Below, piece after piece: positions 1 through 9,232 of a DNA stretch of 64,000 nucleotides. The notes under the pieces were generated by a model. The model searched no databases, was not told where the DNA came from, and worked only from the letters and a program-made list of their open reading frames with translations. This DNA comes from Cognatiluteimonas lumbrici (GTDB lineage: Bacteria; Pseudomonadota; Gammaproteobacteria; Xanthomonadales; Xanthomonadaceae): the NCBI RefSeq assembly GCF_006476065.1, contig NZ_ML636798.1, positions 788,906-852,905 on the forward strand. The letters are read 5' to 3'. The position numbers and the translations under genes were made by a program. Positions within the stretch are counted from its first letter, which is position 1. Each line of letters starts with the position of its first letter.

Positions 1-110
1 GCGACGACGCCTCAAGCCGGAATGGGACGCCCGTCGGCCCGACCCTGCGTACGACGCCTTCCGTAGAATCCGGGGGCATCCGGGATTCAGGATGGTCAAG
101 AGGCATGCAG

Positions 111-1625
111 ATGGATTCGATCCTCGTCGGCAAGGGCGACAGCGGCCGCCAGGTACGCCTGCTCGCGCGCTACGGCAATCGCCACGGGCTGGTGGCCGGG
201 GCCACCGGCACCGGCAAGACGGTGACGCTGATGACCCTGGCCGAGGGCTTCTCGCGCATAGGCGTGCCCGTGTTCATGGCCGACGCCAAGGGCGACGTCG
301 CCGGCCTTTCGGTGCCCGGCGAGACCGGAGACAAGCTGCGCGCGCGGATCGAAGAGATCGGGATCGACGGCTACGCCAGCGAAGGCAGCCCGGTGATCCT
401 CTGGGACCTGTACGGGCAGACCGGCCACCCGGTGCGCACCACGGTGAGCGAGGTCGGCCCGCTGTTGCTGGCGCGCATGCTCGAGCTCAACGACACCCAG
501 TCGGGGGTGCTCGACATCGCCTTCGAGCTGGCCGACGACCGCGGCCTGCTGTTGCTCGACCTCGAGGACCTGCGCGCGCTGCTGGCGCTGCTCGCAGCGG
601 AGCGCAAGGCGGTGTCGGCCGCGTACGGCCTCGTCTCCGCCCAGTCCATCGCCGCGATCCAGCGCGCGCTGCTGCGGCTGGAACAGCAGGGCGGCGACGG
701 CTTCTTCGGCGAGCCGGCGCTGGAGCTGCACGACCTCATGCGCACCACTCCCGACGGCCGCGGCGTGGTCGGCATCCTCGATGCCCGCTCGCTCATCCTG
801 AAACCGCGCCTGTATTCCTCGTTCCTGCTGTGGTTGCTGTCGGAGCTGTTCGAGACCCTGCCCGAGGTCGGCGACCTCGACCGGCCGAAGCTGGTGTTCG
901 TGTTCGACGAAGCGCACCTGCTGTTCGACGACATCCCGCCGTCGCTGCGCCAGCGCATCGAGCAGGTGGTGCGGCTGGTGCGCTCCAAGGGCGTGGGCGT
1001 GTACTTCTGCTCGCAGTTCCCGGACGACGTGCCGGACGAGATCCTCGGCCAGCTCGGCAACCGCGTGCAGCACGCGCTGCGCGCCTACACCCCGCGCGAC
1101 CAGAAGGCGGTCCGGACCGCGGCCGAGACCTTCGTCCCCAACCCGGGGCTGGACGTGGCCGAGGCGATCGGACAGCTCGGCGTCGGCGAGGCGCTGGTGT
1201 CCACGCTGCAGGACACGCCCGACGGAAGACGCGGCATCCCGATGCCGGTCGAACGCACGCTGGTGGCGCCGCCGCGCTGCCGCATGGGGCCGATCACCGA
1301 CGCCGAACGCGCGCGCGTGCGCGCCGGCAGCCCGGTCGCCGGCAAGTACGACACGCCGGTGGACCGCGAGTCGGCGGCCGAGATGCTGGCGCGCAAGGCC
1401 GAAGCCGCCGCGAAAACCGCCGGGGCGCCGCCCGCCACCACCGGCACGCCCGGCGCGGCGGACGACGGCGACGGCCTCGGCGCGCGCATCGGCGACTGGC
1501 TGTGGGGCACCAAGCGCCGCCAGGGCGCGGTGGAATCCATGACCAAGCAGGTGGCGCGCACCATCGGCAGCCAGATCGGGCGCCGCATCGTGCGAGGCCT
1601 CCTCGGCGGCCTCGGCGGCCGTTGA
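111..1625 (+). CDS. HerA/FtsK-like DUF853 ATPase (YjgR family)
   Basis: Predicted cytoplasmic P-loop ATPase of the DUF853/YjgR family, related to HerA-type DNA-pumping ATPases; its cellular role is not settled. A Walker A motif GATGTGKT lies near residue 33 and a Walker B stretch [12 protein letters not shown] in the middle of the protein. About 504 residues, matching E. coli YjgR (about 500). An ATG at 105 is in frame, but the AAGAGG at 98-103 sits only one base before it and seven bases before the ATG at 111, so 111 is preferred. The C-terminal third is Ala/Gly-rich and ends in a basic Gly/Arg segment. greB follows after 13 bases and is probably cotranscribed. Family assignment is firm; function is inferred only at the level of ATP-driven nucleic-acid or protein remodelling. 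Confidence 0.9.
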   Translation: MDSILVGKGDSGRQVRLLARYGNRHGLVAGATGTGKTVTLMTLAEGFSRIGVPVFMADAKGDVAGLSVPGETGDKLRARIEEIGIDGYASEGSPVILWDLYGQTGHPVRTTVSEVGPLLLARMLELNDTQSGVLDIAFELADDRGLLLLDLEDLRALLALLAAERKAVSAAYGLVSAQSIAAIQRALLRLEQQGGDGFFGEPALELHDLMRTTPDGRGVVGILDARSLILKPRLYSSFLLWLLSELFETLPEVGDLDRPKLVFVFDEAHLLFDDIPPSLRQRIEQVVRLVRSKGVGVYFCSQFPDDVPDEILGQLGNRVQHALRAYTPRDQKAVRTAAETFVPNPGLDVAEAIGQLGVGEALVSTLQDTPDGRRGIPMPVERTLVAPPRCRMGPITDAERARVRAGSPVAGKYDTPVDRESAAEMLARKAEAAAKTAGAPPATTGTPGAADDGDGLGARIGDWLWGTKRRQGAVESMTKQVARTIGSQIGRRIVRGLLGGLGGR

Positions 1626-1638
1626 GCGGGGCGCGGCG

Positions 1639-2148
1639 ATGGGACGCTGGCGGCCCGCGCAGGGCCAGGGCACCGCGCTGGTCACCCCGGAGGGCCACGC
1701 CCGCCTGAAGGCGGAGCTGGACGACCTGTGGCGCGTGCAGCGCCCGGAGGTGGTGCGCGCACTCGCCGCCGCTGCGGCCGAGGGCGACCGCTCGGAGAAC
1801 GCGGAGTACACCTATCGCAAGAAGCAGCTCGGCGGCATCGATCGCCGGGTTCGCTACCTGTCGAAGCGCCTGCAGGTGCTGAAGGTCGTCGACACCGTAC
1901 CGGCCGATCGCGACGCGGTGTTCTTCGGCGCCACCGTGGAGCTGGAACGGGTGGACGACGGCACCATCGCCCGCTACCGCATCGTCGGGCCCGACGAGAC
2001 CGACGCGAAGCTGGGCCACATCAGCATCGACTCGCCGCTCGCGCGCGCGATGCTGAAGAAGCGGGTGGACGACGAGTTCGAGGCCGAACTTCCGGGCGGA
2101 ACCGTCCGTTACGCGATCGTCGCGGTGGAGTACGCCACTTCGCCGTAG
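1639..2148 (+). CDS. greB: Transcription elongation factor GreB
   Basis: Gre factor that enters the RNA polymerase secondary channel and stimulates transcript cleavage in backtracked complexes. The 169-residue protein has the N-terminal coiled coil with the acidic tip motif GDRSENAEY, which carries the catalytic Asp/Glu residues, followed by the FKBP-like C-terminal domain. The run [19 protein letters not shown] is typical of GreB rather than GreA. The start is the first ATG, 13 bases after the upstream ATPase gene. Its last 40 bases overlap the 3' end of convergent rimO, so both genes share coding DNA on opposite strands. Confidence 0.93.
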   Translation: MGRWRPAQGQGTALVTPEGHARLKAELDDLWRVQRPEVVRALAAAAAEGDRSENAEYTYRKKQLGGIDRRVRYLSKRLQVLKVVDTVPADRDAVFFGATVELERVDDGTIARYRIVGPDETDAKLGHISIDSPLARAMLKKRVDDEFEAELPGGTVRYAIVAVEYATSP

Positions 2149-3449
2149 AGGTCGTGTTCGTCGCTGCCGAGGATCTCGACGTCCACGAACTGGCCGGGCC
2201 GCAGGCCCGCCTCGCGGCCGTCCTGCACCTGGACCACGCCGTCGATCTCCGGCGCGTCCGCCATCGAGCGCGCGAACGCCAGCTCGCCGTCGATCGCGTC
2301 CACCAGGCAGCGCTGCACGGTGCCGACCTTCGCCTCCAGCCGTTCCGCGCTGATCGCCGCCTGCCGCTGCATGAAGCGCGCCAGCCGTTCCTGCTTCACT
2401 TCCTCCGGCACGGGATCGGGCAGCGCGTTGGCGCTGGCGCCCTCCACCGGCGAGTAGGCGAACGCGCCGACCCGGTCGAGCTGGGCGACGTCGAGGAACT
2501 CCAGCAGTTCCTCGAACTCGGCCTCGGTCTCGCCGGGGAAGCCGACGATGAAGGTCGATCGGATCGTCAGTTGCGGGCAGGCCGCGCGCCAGGCCTGGAT
2601 CCGCTCCAGGGTGCGCTCGACCGCGCCCGGCCGCTTCATCAGCCTGAGGATACGCGGGCTCGCGTGCTGGAACGGAATGTCGAGGTACGGCAGCAGCTTG
2701 CCCTCGGCCATCAGCGGGATGATCCCGTCCACGTGCGGATACGGATAGACGTAGTGCAGCCGCGTCCACGCGCCGAGCTGCGACAGGCCCTCGCACAACG
2801 CCTTCATGCGCGTCTCGTAGCGGGTGCCGCGCCACTCGCGCGGCGCGTACTTCAGGTCCACGCCGTAGGCGCTGGTGTCCTGCGACACCACCAGGAGTTC
2901 CTTGACGCCGCCGGCGACCAGGCGCTCGGCCTCGCGCAGGACCTCGTCCACCGGTCGCGAGGCGAGGTCGCCGCGCATGGACGGGATGATGCAGAAGCTG
3001 CAACGGTGGTTGCAGCCTTCGGAAATCTTCAGGTAGGCGTAGTGCTTCGGAGTGAGCTTGAGGCCATAGTCCGGGAGCAGGTCGACGAAGGGGTCGTGCC
3101 TCGGCGGCACCGCCGCGTGCACGGCCTGCATGACGCTGCCGTAGTCCTGCGGGCCGCTGATCGAGAGCACGCCCGGGTGCGCCTGCCGGATCACCTCCTC
3201 GCGCTTGCCGAGGCAGCCGGTGACGATCACCTTGCCGTTCTCGGCCATCGCCTCGCCGATCGCGTCCAGCGACTCGGCCACCGCCGAGTCGATGAAGCCG
3301 CAGGTGTTGACCACCACTACGTCCGCGGCCTCGTAGCTGGGCACCAGTTCGTAGCCTTCGACCCGCAACTGGGTGAGGATGCGCTCGGAGTCCACCAGCG
3401 CCTTGGGGCAGCCGAGGCTGACGAATCCGACTTTGGGGGTGGCGGGCAT
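2109..3449 (-). CDS. rimO: Ribosomal protein S12 methylthiotransferase RimO
   Basis: Radical-SAM methylthiotransferase that modifies the beta carbon of a conserved aspartate in ribosomal protein S12. The 446 residues show the three domains of the family: an N-terminal UPF0004 domain with cluster cysteines Cys14, Cys50 and Cys79, the radical-SAM motif CNHRCSFC (Cys146, Cys150, Cys153), and a C-terminal TRAM domain. Length agrees with E. coli RimO (441). The gene starts divergently from the dienelactone hydrolase at 3555 and its 3' end runs into greB by 40 bases. All six cluster cysteines are present, so it should be active. Confidence 0.96.
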   Translation of the reverse strand: MPATPKVGFVSLGCPKALVDSERILTQLRVEGYELVPSYEAADVVVVNTCGFIDSAVAESLDAIGEAMAENGKVIVTGCLGKREEVIRQAHPGVLSISGPQDYGSVMQAVHAAVPPRHDPFVDLLPDYGLKLTPKHYAYLKISEGCNHRCSFCIIPSMRGDLASRPVDEVLREAERLVAGGVKELLVVSQDTSAYGVDLKYAPREWRGTRYETRMKALCEGLSQLGAWTRLHYVYPYPHVDGIIPLMAEGKLLPYLDIPFQHASPRILRLMKRPGAVERTLERIQAWRAACPQLTIRSTFIVGFPGETEAEFEELLEFLDVAQLDRVGAFAYSPVEGASANALPDPVPEEVKQERLARFMQRQAAISAERLEAKVGTVQRCLVDAIDGELAFARSMADAPEIDGVVQVQDGREAGLRPGQFVDVEILGSDEHDLYGEVAYSTATIA

Positions 3450-3554
3450 CGCGAAGAGTCTGCTGGCGGCGAGGCGGCCGCGTATTGTAGCGATGGCTGG
3501 AACGGCGGCCTGAACATGTCAATCTAGGCAGGCCAGTCTGAATCCGGAGGGCAG

Positions 3555-4223
3555 ATGGGACGCGACATCGCACTGGACACCCCGTCGGGCAAGGTCGGCG
3601 CGTGGCGCGCCGACCCGCTGGGGGCCCCGCGCGGCGGGATCGTGGTCGTGCAGGAAATCTTCGGCGTGAACGCGTACGTCCGCGCGGTCGCCGACCGCTA
3701 CGCCGCGGAAGGCTACGTCGCCCTCGCCCCGGCGTTCTTCGACCTGGTCGAGCGCGGGGTCGAGCTCGGCTACGACCAGGCCCAGTTCGCGCGCGGCCGC
3801 GAGCTCGCGCAGGCGGTCGGGCTGGAGCGCGCCGCGGGCGTCGCCGGCGCGGCCGCGCGGCTGTTGCAGGAGCAGGGACTGAAGGCCGGGATCGTCGGCT
3901 TCTGCTGGGGCGGCACCGTCGCCCTGCTCGGCAACACCCGCCACGGCCTGCCGGCCTCCAGCTACTACGGTGCCCGCAACCTGCCCTACCTGGACGAGCC
4001 GCTGCGCGCGCCGATCCAGTTCCACTTCGGCGCCACGGACGCGTCGATCCCGCCGGACGCGGTCGAGGCGCATCGCACGAAGCAGCCGGCGGCCGAAGTG
4101 TTCGTCTATCCCGGCGCCGGGCACGCATTCGACCGCGACGTCGATCCCTCGCACTACCACGCCGACGCTGCGCGGCTGGCGCACGAGCGCACCATGCAGC
4201 TGTTCGCCGTGGCACTGGGCTGA
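3555..4223 (+). CDS. Dienelactone hydrolase family protein
   Basis: Alpha/beta hydrolase of the dienelactone hydrolase family (222 residues). The family triad is visible: Cys117 in GFCWGG, Asp162 in GATDASIP and His190 in GAGHAF; the QEIFG segment near residue 35 carries the Glu that holds the Cys thiol in classical DLH enzymes. No signal peptide is seen, so it should be cytoplasmic. An ATG with GGAGGG just upstream fits this start. No aromatic-degradation genes surround it, so a role in chlorocatechol breakdown is unsupported; a general carboxylesterase is more likely. The HIT gene begins two bases after its stop, indicating an operon. Confidence 0.9.
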   Translation: MGRDIALDTPSGKVGAWRADPLGAPRGGIVVVQEIFGVNAYVRAVADRYAAEGYVALAPAFFDLVERGVELGYDQAQFARGRELAQAVGLERAAGVAGAAARLLQEQGLKAGIVGFCWGGTVALLGNTRHGLPASSYYGARNLPYLDEPLRAPIQFHFGATDASIPPDAVEAHRTKQPAAEVFVYPGAGHAFDRDVDPSHYHADAARLAHERTMQLFAVALG

Positions 4224-4225
4224 GC

Positions 4226-4669
4226 ATGGGCCGCCACCACGCCACGCCGCCGGCCCGCTACGAACTGCACCCGCAGCTCGCCGCCGACACCCACCCGCTG
4301 GCCGCGCTCGAGTTGTGCGAGCTGCGGCTGATGGACGACGCCAACTATCCGTGGCTGGTGCTGGTGCCGCGGGTGCCCGAGGCGCGCGAACTGGTGGACC
4401 TCGAGGCCGCGCAGCGGCGCCTGCTCACGGACGAGATCGACCTCGCCTCGCGCCTGCTGCGCGACGTGTTCCGCCCGTTCAAGCTCAACGTCGCCGCGCT
4501 CGGCAACCTGGTGCCGCAGCTGCACGTGCACGTGATCGCGCGTTACGAGGACGATCCGGCCTGGCCGGCGCCGGTGTGGGGCCGGGTGGCGGCGCGGCCG
4601 TATTCGCCGGAAGCGCTGGTGGAGCGGGTGCGGGTGCTGCGCGAAGGACTCAGGTGCGGGGGAGCGTGA
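4226..4669 (+). CDS. HIT-family protein (nucleotide hydrolase or transferase fold)
   Basis: Small cytoplasmic protein of the histidine triad superfamily (147 residues). The expected triad region reads [10 protein letters not shown]: the second and third His are kept, but the first is replaced by Gln, a variant seen in a proteobacterial HIT subfamily. The conserved N-terminal part [17 protein letters not shown] also fits. HIT proteins usually hydrolyse or transfer nucleoside phosphates through the last histidine, which is present here; the substrate is unknown. It starts two bases after the dienelactone hydrolase stop, and its last 20 bases overlap the 3' end of convergent dcd. Confidence 0.85.
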   Translation: MGRHHATPPARYELHPQLAADTHPLAALELCELRLMDDANYPWLVLVPRVPEARELVDLEAAQRRLLTDEIDLASRLLRDVFRPFKLNVAALGNLVPQLHVHVIARYEDDPAWPAPVWGRVAARPYSPEALVERVRVLREGLRCGGA

Positions 4670-5234
4670 CGCCGCGCTGGCCCTGGTACTTGCCGCCGCG
4701 GTCCTTGTACGAGGTCTCGCAGACGTCGTCGGGGGCGGCCTGGAAGAACAGCATCTGCGCCACGCCCTCGTTGGCGTAGATGCGCGCCGGCAGCGGGGTG
4801 GTGTTGGAGAACTCCAGGGTGACGTGCCCTTCCCACTCCGGTTCCAGGGGGGTCACGTTGACGATGATCCCGCAGCGCGCGTAGGTGCTCTTGCCCAGGC
4901 ACACCACCAGGGTGTCGCGCGGGATGCGGAAGTACTCCACGGTGCGCGCGAGCGCGAACGAGTTCGGCGGGATGATGCAGACGTCCGACTCGATGTCCAC
5001 GAAGCTGGCGGGATCGAAGGCCTTCGGGTCGACGATGGTGGAGTTGATGTTGGTGAACACCTTGAACTCGCGCGAGCAGCGCACGTCGTAGCCGTAGCTC
5101 GAGGTGCCGTAGCTGACGATGCGCTCGCCCTGCCCGTCCTTGCCGGCGAACTTCACCTGCCCCGGCTCGAACGGCTCGATCATGCCGTGGCCTTCCGCCA
5201 TCCGCCGGATCCAGCGGTCGCTCTTGATGCTCAT
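4650..5234 (-). CDS. dcd: dCTP deaminase
   Basis: Converts dCTP to dUTP, the main route to dUMP and thymidylate in many gammaproteobacteria. At 194 residues it matches the E. coli enzyme (193). Family hallmarks are RCSREFKVF, the nucleotide-binding segment [10 protein letters not shown], and [17 protein letters not shown] containing the catalytic Glu. The ATG at 5234 is chosen because the family N-terminus MSIKSDRWI begins exactly there; the open frame continues further upstream without homology. mrp lies 55 bases upstream on the same strand, and the pair may be cotranscribed. The 3' end overlaps the HIT gene by 20 bases. Confidence 0.96.
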   Translation of the reverse strand: MSIKSDRWIRRMAEGHGMIEPFEPGQVKFAGKDGQGERIVSYGTSSYGYDVRCSREFKVFTNINSTIVDPKAFDPASFVDIESDVCIIPPNSFALARTVEYFRIPRDTLVVCLGKSTYARCGIIVNVTPLEPEWEGHVTLEFSNTTPLPARIYANEGVAQMLFFQAAPDDVCETSYKDRGGKYQGQRGVTLPRT

Positions 5235-5289
5235 GCGCTCCTGCCCATGTAGCGCCCCGTGGCGCGAAAGGGAGGGATTGTAGGGCCCT

Positions 5290-6144
5290 TCACGCCAGCG
5301 AGGCGGCGATCGGCGTCGGCGCGCGCGGGCGCTTGTCCAGTTCCGCGACCACGTTGCGGGCCAGCGCGCGGTAGGCATCGGCGGCGCTCGAGCCGGGCGC
5401 GGCCGCCACCAGCGGCACGCCGGCGTCGCCCTGCTCGCGGATCGCCAGCTCCAGCGGCAGCGAGCCGAGCAGCGGCACCCCGTACTGCGCGGCCATGCGC
5501 TCGCCGCCGCCGCTGCCGAACACATGCTCGGCGTGCCCGCACTGGCTGCACACGTGCACCGCCATGTTTTCCACCAGGCCCAACACCTGGATCCGGACCT
5601 TCTCGAACATCTTCAGCGCCTTGCGCGCGTCCATGGTCGCCACTTCCTGCGGGGTCGTGACCACGAGGGCGCCGGCGACCGGGATCTTCTGCGCCAGGGT
5701 GAGCTGGATGTCGCCGGTCCCCGGCGGCAGGTCCACCACCAGGTAGTCCAGGCCCTCCTCGCCGCCCCACAGCGTCTGGCTCAACAGCTGGGTCAGCGCC
5801 TGGGTGGCCATGGGTCCGCGCCAGATCATCGGCGTGTCGTGCTCGACCAGCAGGCCGATGGACATCGCCTCCAGCCCGTGGGCGCGCATCGGCACGATCG
5901 ACTTTCCGTCGGGGCTCTCCGGCTTGCCGGACAGGCCGAGCATGGTCGGGATGCTGGGCCCGTAGACGTCGGCGTCGAGCACCCCGACCCGGGCGCCGTC
6001 GGCGGCCAGCGCCAGCGCGAGGTTCACCGCGGTGGTGGACTTGCCGACCCCGCCCTTGCCGGAACCCACGGCGAGGATGTTGCGGATGCGGGGATTCGGG
6101 GACAGGGGGGGCTGAACCGTATGGGGATGAATGCGCGTCGTCAC
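5290..6144 (-). CDS. mrp: Iron-sulfur cluster carrier ATPase Mrp/ApbC
   Basis: P-loop ATPase of the Mrp/NBP35 family that binds and transfers Fe-S clusters to apoproteins in the cytoplasm. The deviant Walker A GKGGVGKS is at residues 29-36 and the cluster-bridging CxxC motif at Cys199/Cys202 (CSQCG). The N-terminal DUF59 domain found in E. coli Mrp is absent, so this 284-residue protein is the short form. In E. coli mrp lies divergently next to metG; here the two are still divergent but separated by 5.7 kb holding a TonB receptor, an S9 peptidase and a DUF2147 protein. Confidence 0.94.
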   Translation of the reverse strand: MTTRIHPHTVQPPLSPNPRIRNILAVGSGKGGVGKSTTAVNLALALAADGARVGVLDADVYGPSIPTMLGLSGKPESPDGKSIVPMRAHGLEAMSIGLLVEHDTPMIWRGPMATQALTQLLSQTLWGGEEGLDYLVVDLPPGTGDIQLTLAQKIPVAGALVVTTPQEVATMDARKALKMFEKVRIQVLGLVENMAVHVCSQCGHAEHVFGSGGGERMAAQYGVPLLGSLPLELAIREQGDAGVPLVAAAPGSSAADAYRALARNVVAELDKRPRAPTPIAASLA

Positions 6145-6252
6145 GTCGAGAGTGTGGCTTTTCCGTTAAGGCAGTGTTAGGTTCGCGTGACGCTCGAAGA
6201 AAGCGTTTACACACCAAAACTGTAACTGCTTGATCAAAAAGGGGTTTGTCCG

Positions 6253-9090
6253 ATGAGAACACGTACGACCGGCTTCAAGCGCAGCCGCCTCAGCGCAGCA
6301 TTGCTGGCCGCGCTGCTCGTGCCTGCCGCCACCAGCGTGCTGGCACAGGATACTGCTGCCGACCAGCAGGATCCCAACGCGCAGGCGCAGGAACAGGAAG
6401 AGGCGACCACCACCGACTCCAGTGCGCAGACCCTCAACAAGGTCGTCGTGACCGGTTCGCGCATCAAGCGCGCGGAGATCGAAGGCCCCGCCCCGGTGAC
6501 CATCATCACCGCCGAGGAGCTCGAACAGCAGGGCTTCAGCACCGTCTACGACGCGCTTAACACCCTGACCCAGTTCACCGGTTCGGTGCAGAACGAGCTG
6601 ACCCAGAACGGCTTCACCCCGAACGCCAGCTTCCTCAACCTGCGCGGCCTCGGCCCGGGCTACCAGCTGGTGCTGATCAACGGCCGCCGCGCCGCCGACT
6701 ACCCGCTGCCCTACAACAGCCAGTCGAACGCGGTGAACCTCAACGCGATCCCGGCCGCGGCGATCGAGCGCATCGAGATCCTGTCCACCGGCGCCTCGTC
6801 CATCTACGGTTCGGACGCGGTCGCGGGCGTGGTCAACATCATCATGCGCACCAACTACGAAGGCGACCTGATCACCGCGCGCGTGGGCACCACCACCCGC
6901 GGCGGCGGCGACACCGAGCGCCTGCAGTGGGTCGGCGGCAAGGTCGGCGACAAGTGGAGCCTGACCTACGCGTTCGAGTGGCTGAAGCGCGACGTGATCT
7001 ACGCCTCGCAGCGTGACTTCATGGACTCCTACCGCGACGACCCGTCGGTGGATCCGGCCGACGCCACCGCCGTCGGCGGCGTGCAGATGCGCGACTCGTT
7101 CACCAATGCCTACATCTGGCCGGCCGCGGGTGGCGTGGAAGAGATCTGCGGCCGCTTCGTGGAGTTCGAGACCTTCGCCTTCAACAGCGCCACGCCGAAC
7201 CGCTGCTACTACTACGGCTACCCGGCGACGCAGGCGATCCGCAACGCCGACAAGAACATCTCGGGCTACGGCTACTTCACCTACGACTTCAACAACAACC
7301 TGCAGGGCTTCGCCCAGGCCAGCGTGACCGAGGCCGACGCGATCCTCTCCGGCTCGACGCAGTTCTGGCAGAGCGGCCACGTCTACGTGCCGGAGCTGGG
7401 CACGATCGTGAACACCCAGCGAATCTTCACCCCGGCCGAGGTCGGCGGCGTCGGCGCGCAGTCGTCGAACTACTCCGAGCGGGCGATCGACCTCGTCGCC
7501 GGCCTGCGCGGCACCATGTTCGACTACCGCTTCGACTGGGACGCGACCGTCTCGCACGGCCGCTACGAGCTCAACGTCGACCGCCCGCGCTTCCTGGCCA
7601 ACAAGGTCTCGGAGTACTTCCTGGGCGAGCAGATCGGCATGGACCCGTTCTTCGGGGCCTACCCGGCCTACAACTTCGACCTCGACCGCTTCTTCAACCC
7701 GATCGACCCGGCGACCTTCGCCAGCCTCAACACGATCGTGAAGACCGCGGCCGAGTCGCAGGTCACCCAGGGCACCTTCAGCATCAGCGGCGACCTGATG
7801 GAGCTGCCGGCCGGCCCGCTGGGCATGGCGGCGGTGGTCGAACTGGCCAACCAGAAGTACGAGCTGATCTCCGACCCGCGCATCCGTCCGGACTACGACG
7901 GCCCGGAGCCGATCTACAACCTGACCGGCACCGGCGGCGCCGGCGAGCGTGACCGCTACGCGCTGGGCCTGGAGTTCAGCATCCCGGTGGTGGACACCCT
8001 GAAGGCCAACGTGTCCGGCCGCTACGACGCCTACGACGACGTGACCAACGTGGACGGCGCCGTCACCTGGGGCGTTGGCCTCGAATGGCGCCCGGTGGAC
8101 AGCCTGCTGCTCCGCGGCAGCCACTCCACCAGCTTCCGCGCCCCGGACATGCACTACGTGTTCGCGGAAGAGTCCGGCTTCTTCCAGACCGTGTTCGACG
8201 AGTACCGTTGCCGTCGCGACGGCGGCGATCCCACGGCCGCCTCGGACGAGCCGAACAACTGCGTGAACAACGAGTACCAGTACTCGGTGTTCGGCGTGCG
8301 TTCGGGCAGCCACGAGCTCGAGGAAGAGACCGGCAAGTCGAGCACCATCGGCTTCGTCTGGGACATCATGGACAACATGTCCATGAGCATCGACTGGTAC
8401 AGCATCAAGCTCGAGGGCGCGGTGCGCGACATCAGCACCGGCTACCTGCTGCGCAACGAAGCCGACTGCCGCCTGGGCGTGACCCGCGACGGCGCGGCCG
8501 TGGACACCAACTCGGAAGCGTGCGCCTACTTCCTGAGCCTGGTGGACCGCGACCCGCTGAACGACGTCGCCGACGAGGAGATCGACCAGTTCCGTTCGGT
8601 GCCGTTCAACCAGGCCATGCAGAAGACCTCGGGCCTGGACGCCAGCTGGCGCTACAGCCTCGACACCGACCGCATGGGCGACTTCAACTTCCAGCTGGGC
8701 TGGACCCACGTGCTGAAGCTGGAGCAGCAGGAGTTCCCGGGCAGCGACATCGTCAACACCCGCGACCACCTGCAGTACTTCAACTTCCGCAGCCGCGTGA
8801 ACTGGTCGGTGGGCTGGGACCGCAACGACTGGAGCGCCCAGCTGTACGGCTACCGTTGGGGCTCGCTGCCGAACTGGGCGGAGACCGGCCGCATCGCTCC
8901 GTACATCATCTGGAACGCCAACGTCCAGAAGCAGTTCGGCGAGAAGTTCCGCCTGGGCCTGTTCGTGAACAACGTCTTCGACAAGCTGCACCCCGAGGAC
9001 GACACGTTCAACAGCTACCCGTTCTTCTGGCGCGCCTTCAGCCCGGTGGGCCGCGAGGTGTTCCTGCAGGCGGAGTACAAGCTCAACTAA
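6253..9090 (+). CDS. TonB-dependent outer-membrane receptor
   Basis: Large (945-residue) TonB-dependent receptor of the outer membrane. A signal peptide ends near Ala31 (SVLAQD), followed by a Gln/Glu-rich linker and a TonB-box-like VVVTGSRI near residue 64. The plug domain contains LNLRGLGPGYQLVLINGRR and SIYGSDAVAGVVNI; a C-terminal beta-barrel ends in LQAEYKLN with a polar final residue. Pairs of cysteines in presumed surface loops (around YRCRR/NNCVNN and ADCRL/SEACAY) suggest disulfides. This is the Xanthomonas/Caulobacter type of receptor often linked to peptides or oligosaccharides; the substrate is not shown by sequence. AAAGGGG lies nine bases before the ATG. A strong terminator follows at 9117, and a secreted S9 peptidase lies next, suggesting peptide uptake (inference). 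Confidence 0.92.
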   Translation: MRTRTTGFKRSRLSAALLAALLVPAATSVLAQDTAADQQDPNAQAQEQEEATTTDSSAQTLNKVVVTGSRIKRAEIEGPAPVTIITAEELEQQGFSTVYDALNTLTQFTGSVQNELTQNGFTPNASFLNLRGLGPGYQLVLINGRRAADYPLPYNSQSNAVNLNAIPAAAIERIEILSTGASSIYGSDAVAGVVNIIMRTNYEGDLITARVGTTTRGGGDTERLQWVGGKVGDKWSLTYAFEWLKRDVIYASQRDFMDSYRDDPSVDPADATAVGGVQMRDSFTNAYIWPAAGGVEEICGRFVEFETFAFNSATPNRCYYYGYPATQAIRNADKNISGYGYFTYDFNNNLQGFAQASVTEADAILSGSTQFWQSGHVYVPELGTIVNTQRIFTPAEVGGVGAQSSNYSERAIDLVAGLRGTMFDYRFDWDATVSHGRYELNVDRPRFLANKVSEYFLGEQIGMDPFFGAYPAYNFDLDRFFNPIDPATFASLNTIVKTAAESQVTQGTFSISGDLMELPAGPLGMAAVVELANQKYELISDPRIRPDYDGPEPIYNLTGTGGAGERDRYALGLEFSIPVVDTLKANVSGRYDAYDDVTNVDGAVTWGVGLEWRPVDSLLLRGSHSTSFRAPDMHYVFAEESGFFQTVFDEYRCRRDGGDPTAASDEPNNCVNNEYQYSVFGVRSGSHELEEETGKSSTIGFVWDIMDNMSMSIDWYSIKLEGAVRDISTGYLLRNEADCRLGVTRDGAAVDTNSEACAYFLSLVDRDPLNDVADEEIDQFRSVPFNQAMQKTSGLDASWRYSLDTDRMGDFNFQLGWTHVLKLEQQEFPGSDIVNTRDHLQYFNFRSRVNWSVGWDRNDWSAQLYGYRWGSLPNWAETGRIAPYIIWNANVQKQFGEKFRLGLFVNNVFDKLHPEDDTFNSYPFFWRAFSPVGREVFLQAEYKLN

Positions 9091-9116
9091 GCTGAACCGC
9101 TCATTCCAGAGCATTG

Positions 9117-9145
9117 GAGCCCGGCGCGAGCCGGGCTCTTTTTTT
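9117..9145 (+). terminator. Rho-independent terminator after the TonB receptor
   Basis: A perfect 9-bp stem, GAGCCCGGC (9117-9125) and GCCGGGCTC (9130-9138), encloses a GCGA tetraloop and is followed by seven T residues (9139-9145). It separates the receptor transcript from the peptidase gene. Confidence 0.93.
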
Positions 9146-9232
9146 GCCCGGGGCGGCGCCTACCGGACCCGGATTGTCATAAACTCGGGCGGGTTACGGG
9201 TATTCAAGGGCGCCTGGCGCCGGGGGAGGAAC

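Noticed and set aside
1294-4245. A 983-codon minus-strand frame across greB, rimO and the hydrolase
   Set aside because: It is out of frame with rimO and opposite to the other two genes; it is Arg/Pro-rich without motifs.
6166-9114. A 982-codon open frame on the minus strand, opposite the first TonB receptor
   Set aside because: It is the mirror of the receptor gene in GC-rich DNA, is rich in Val, Arg, His and Ala, and has no recognisable domain. The plus-strand frame is a clear receptor.
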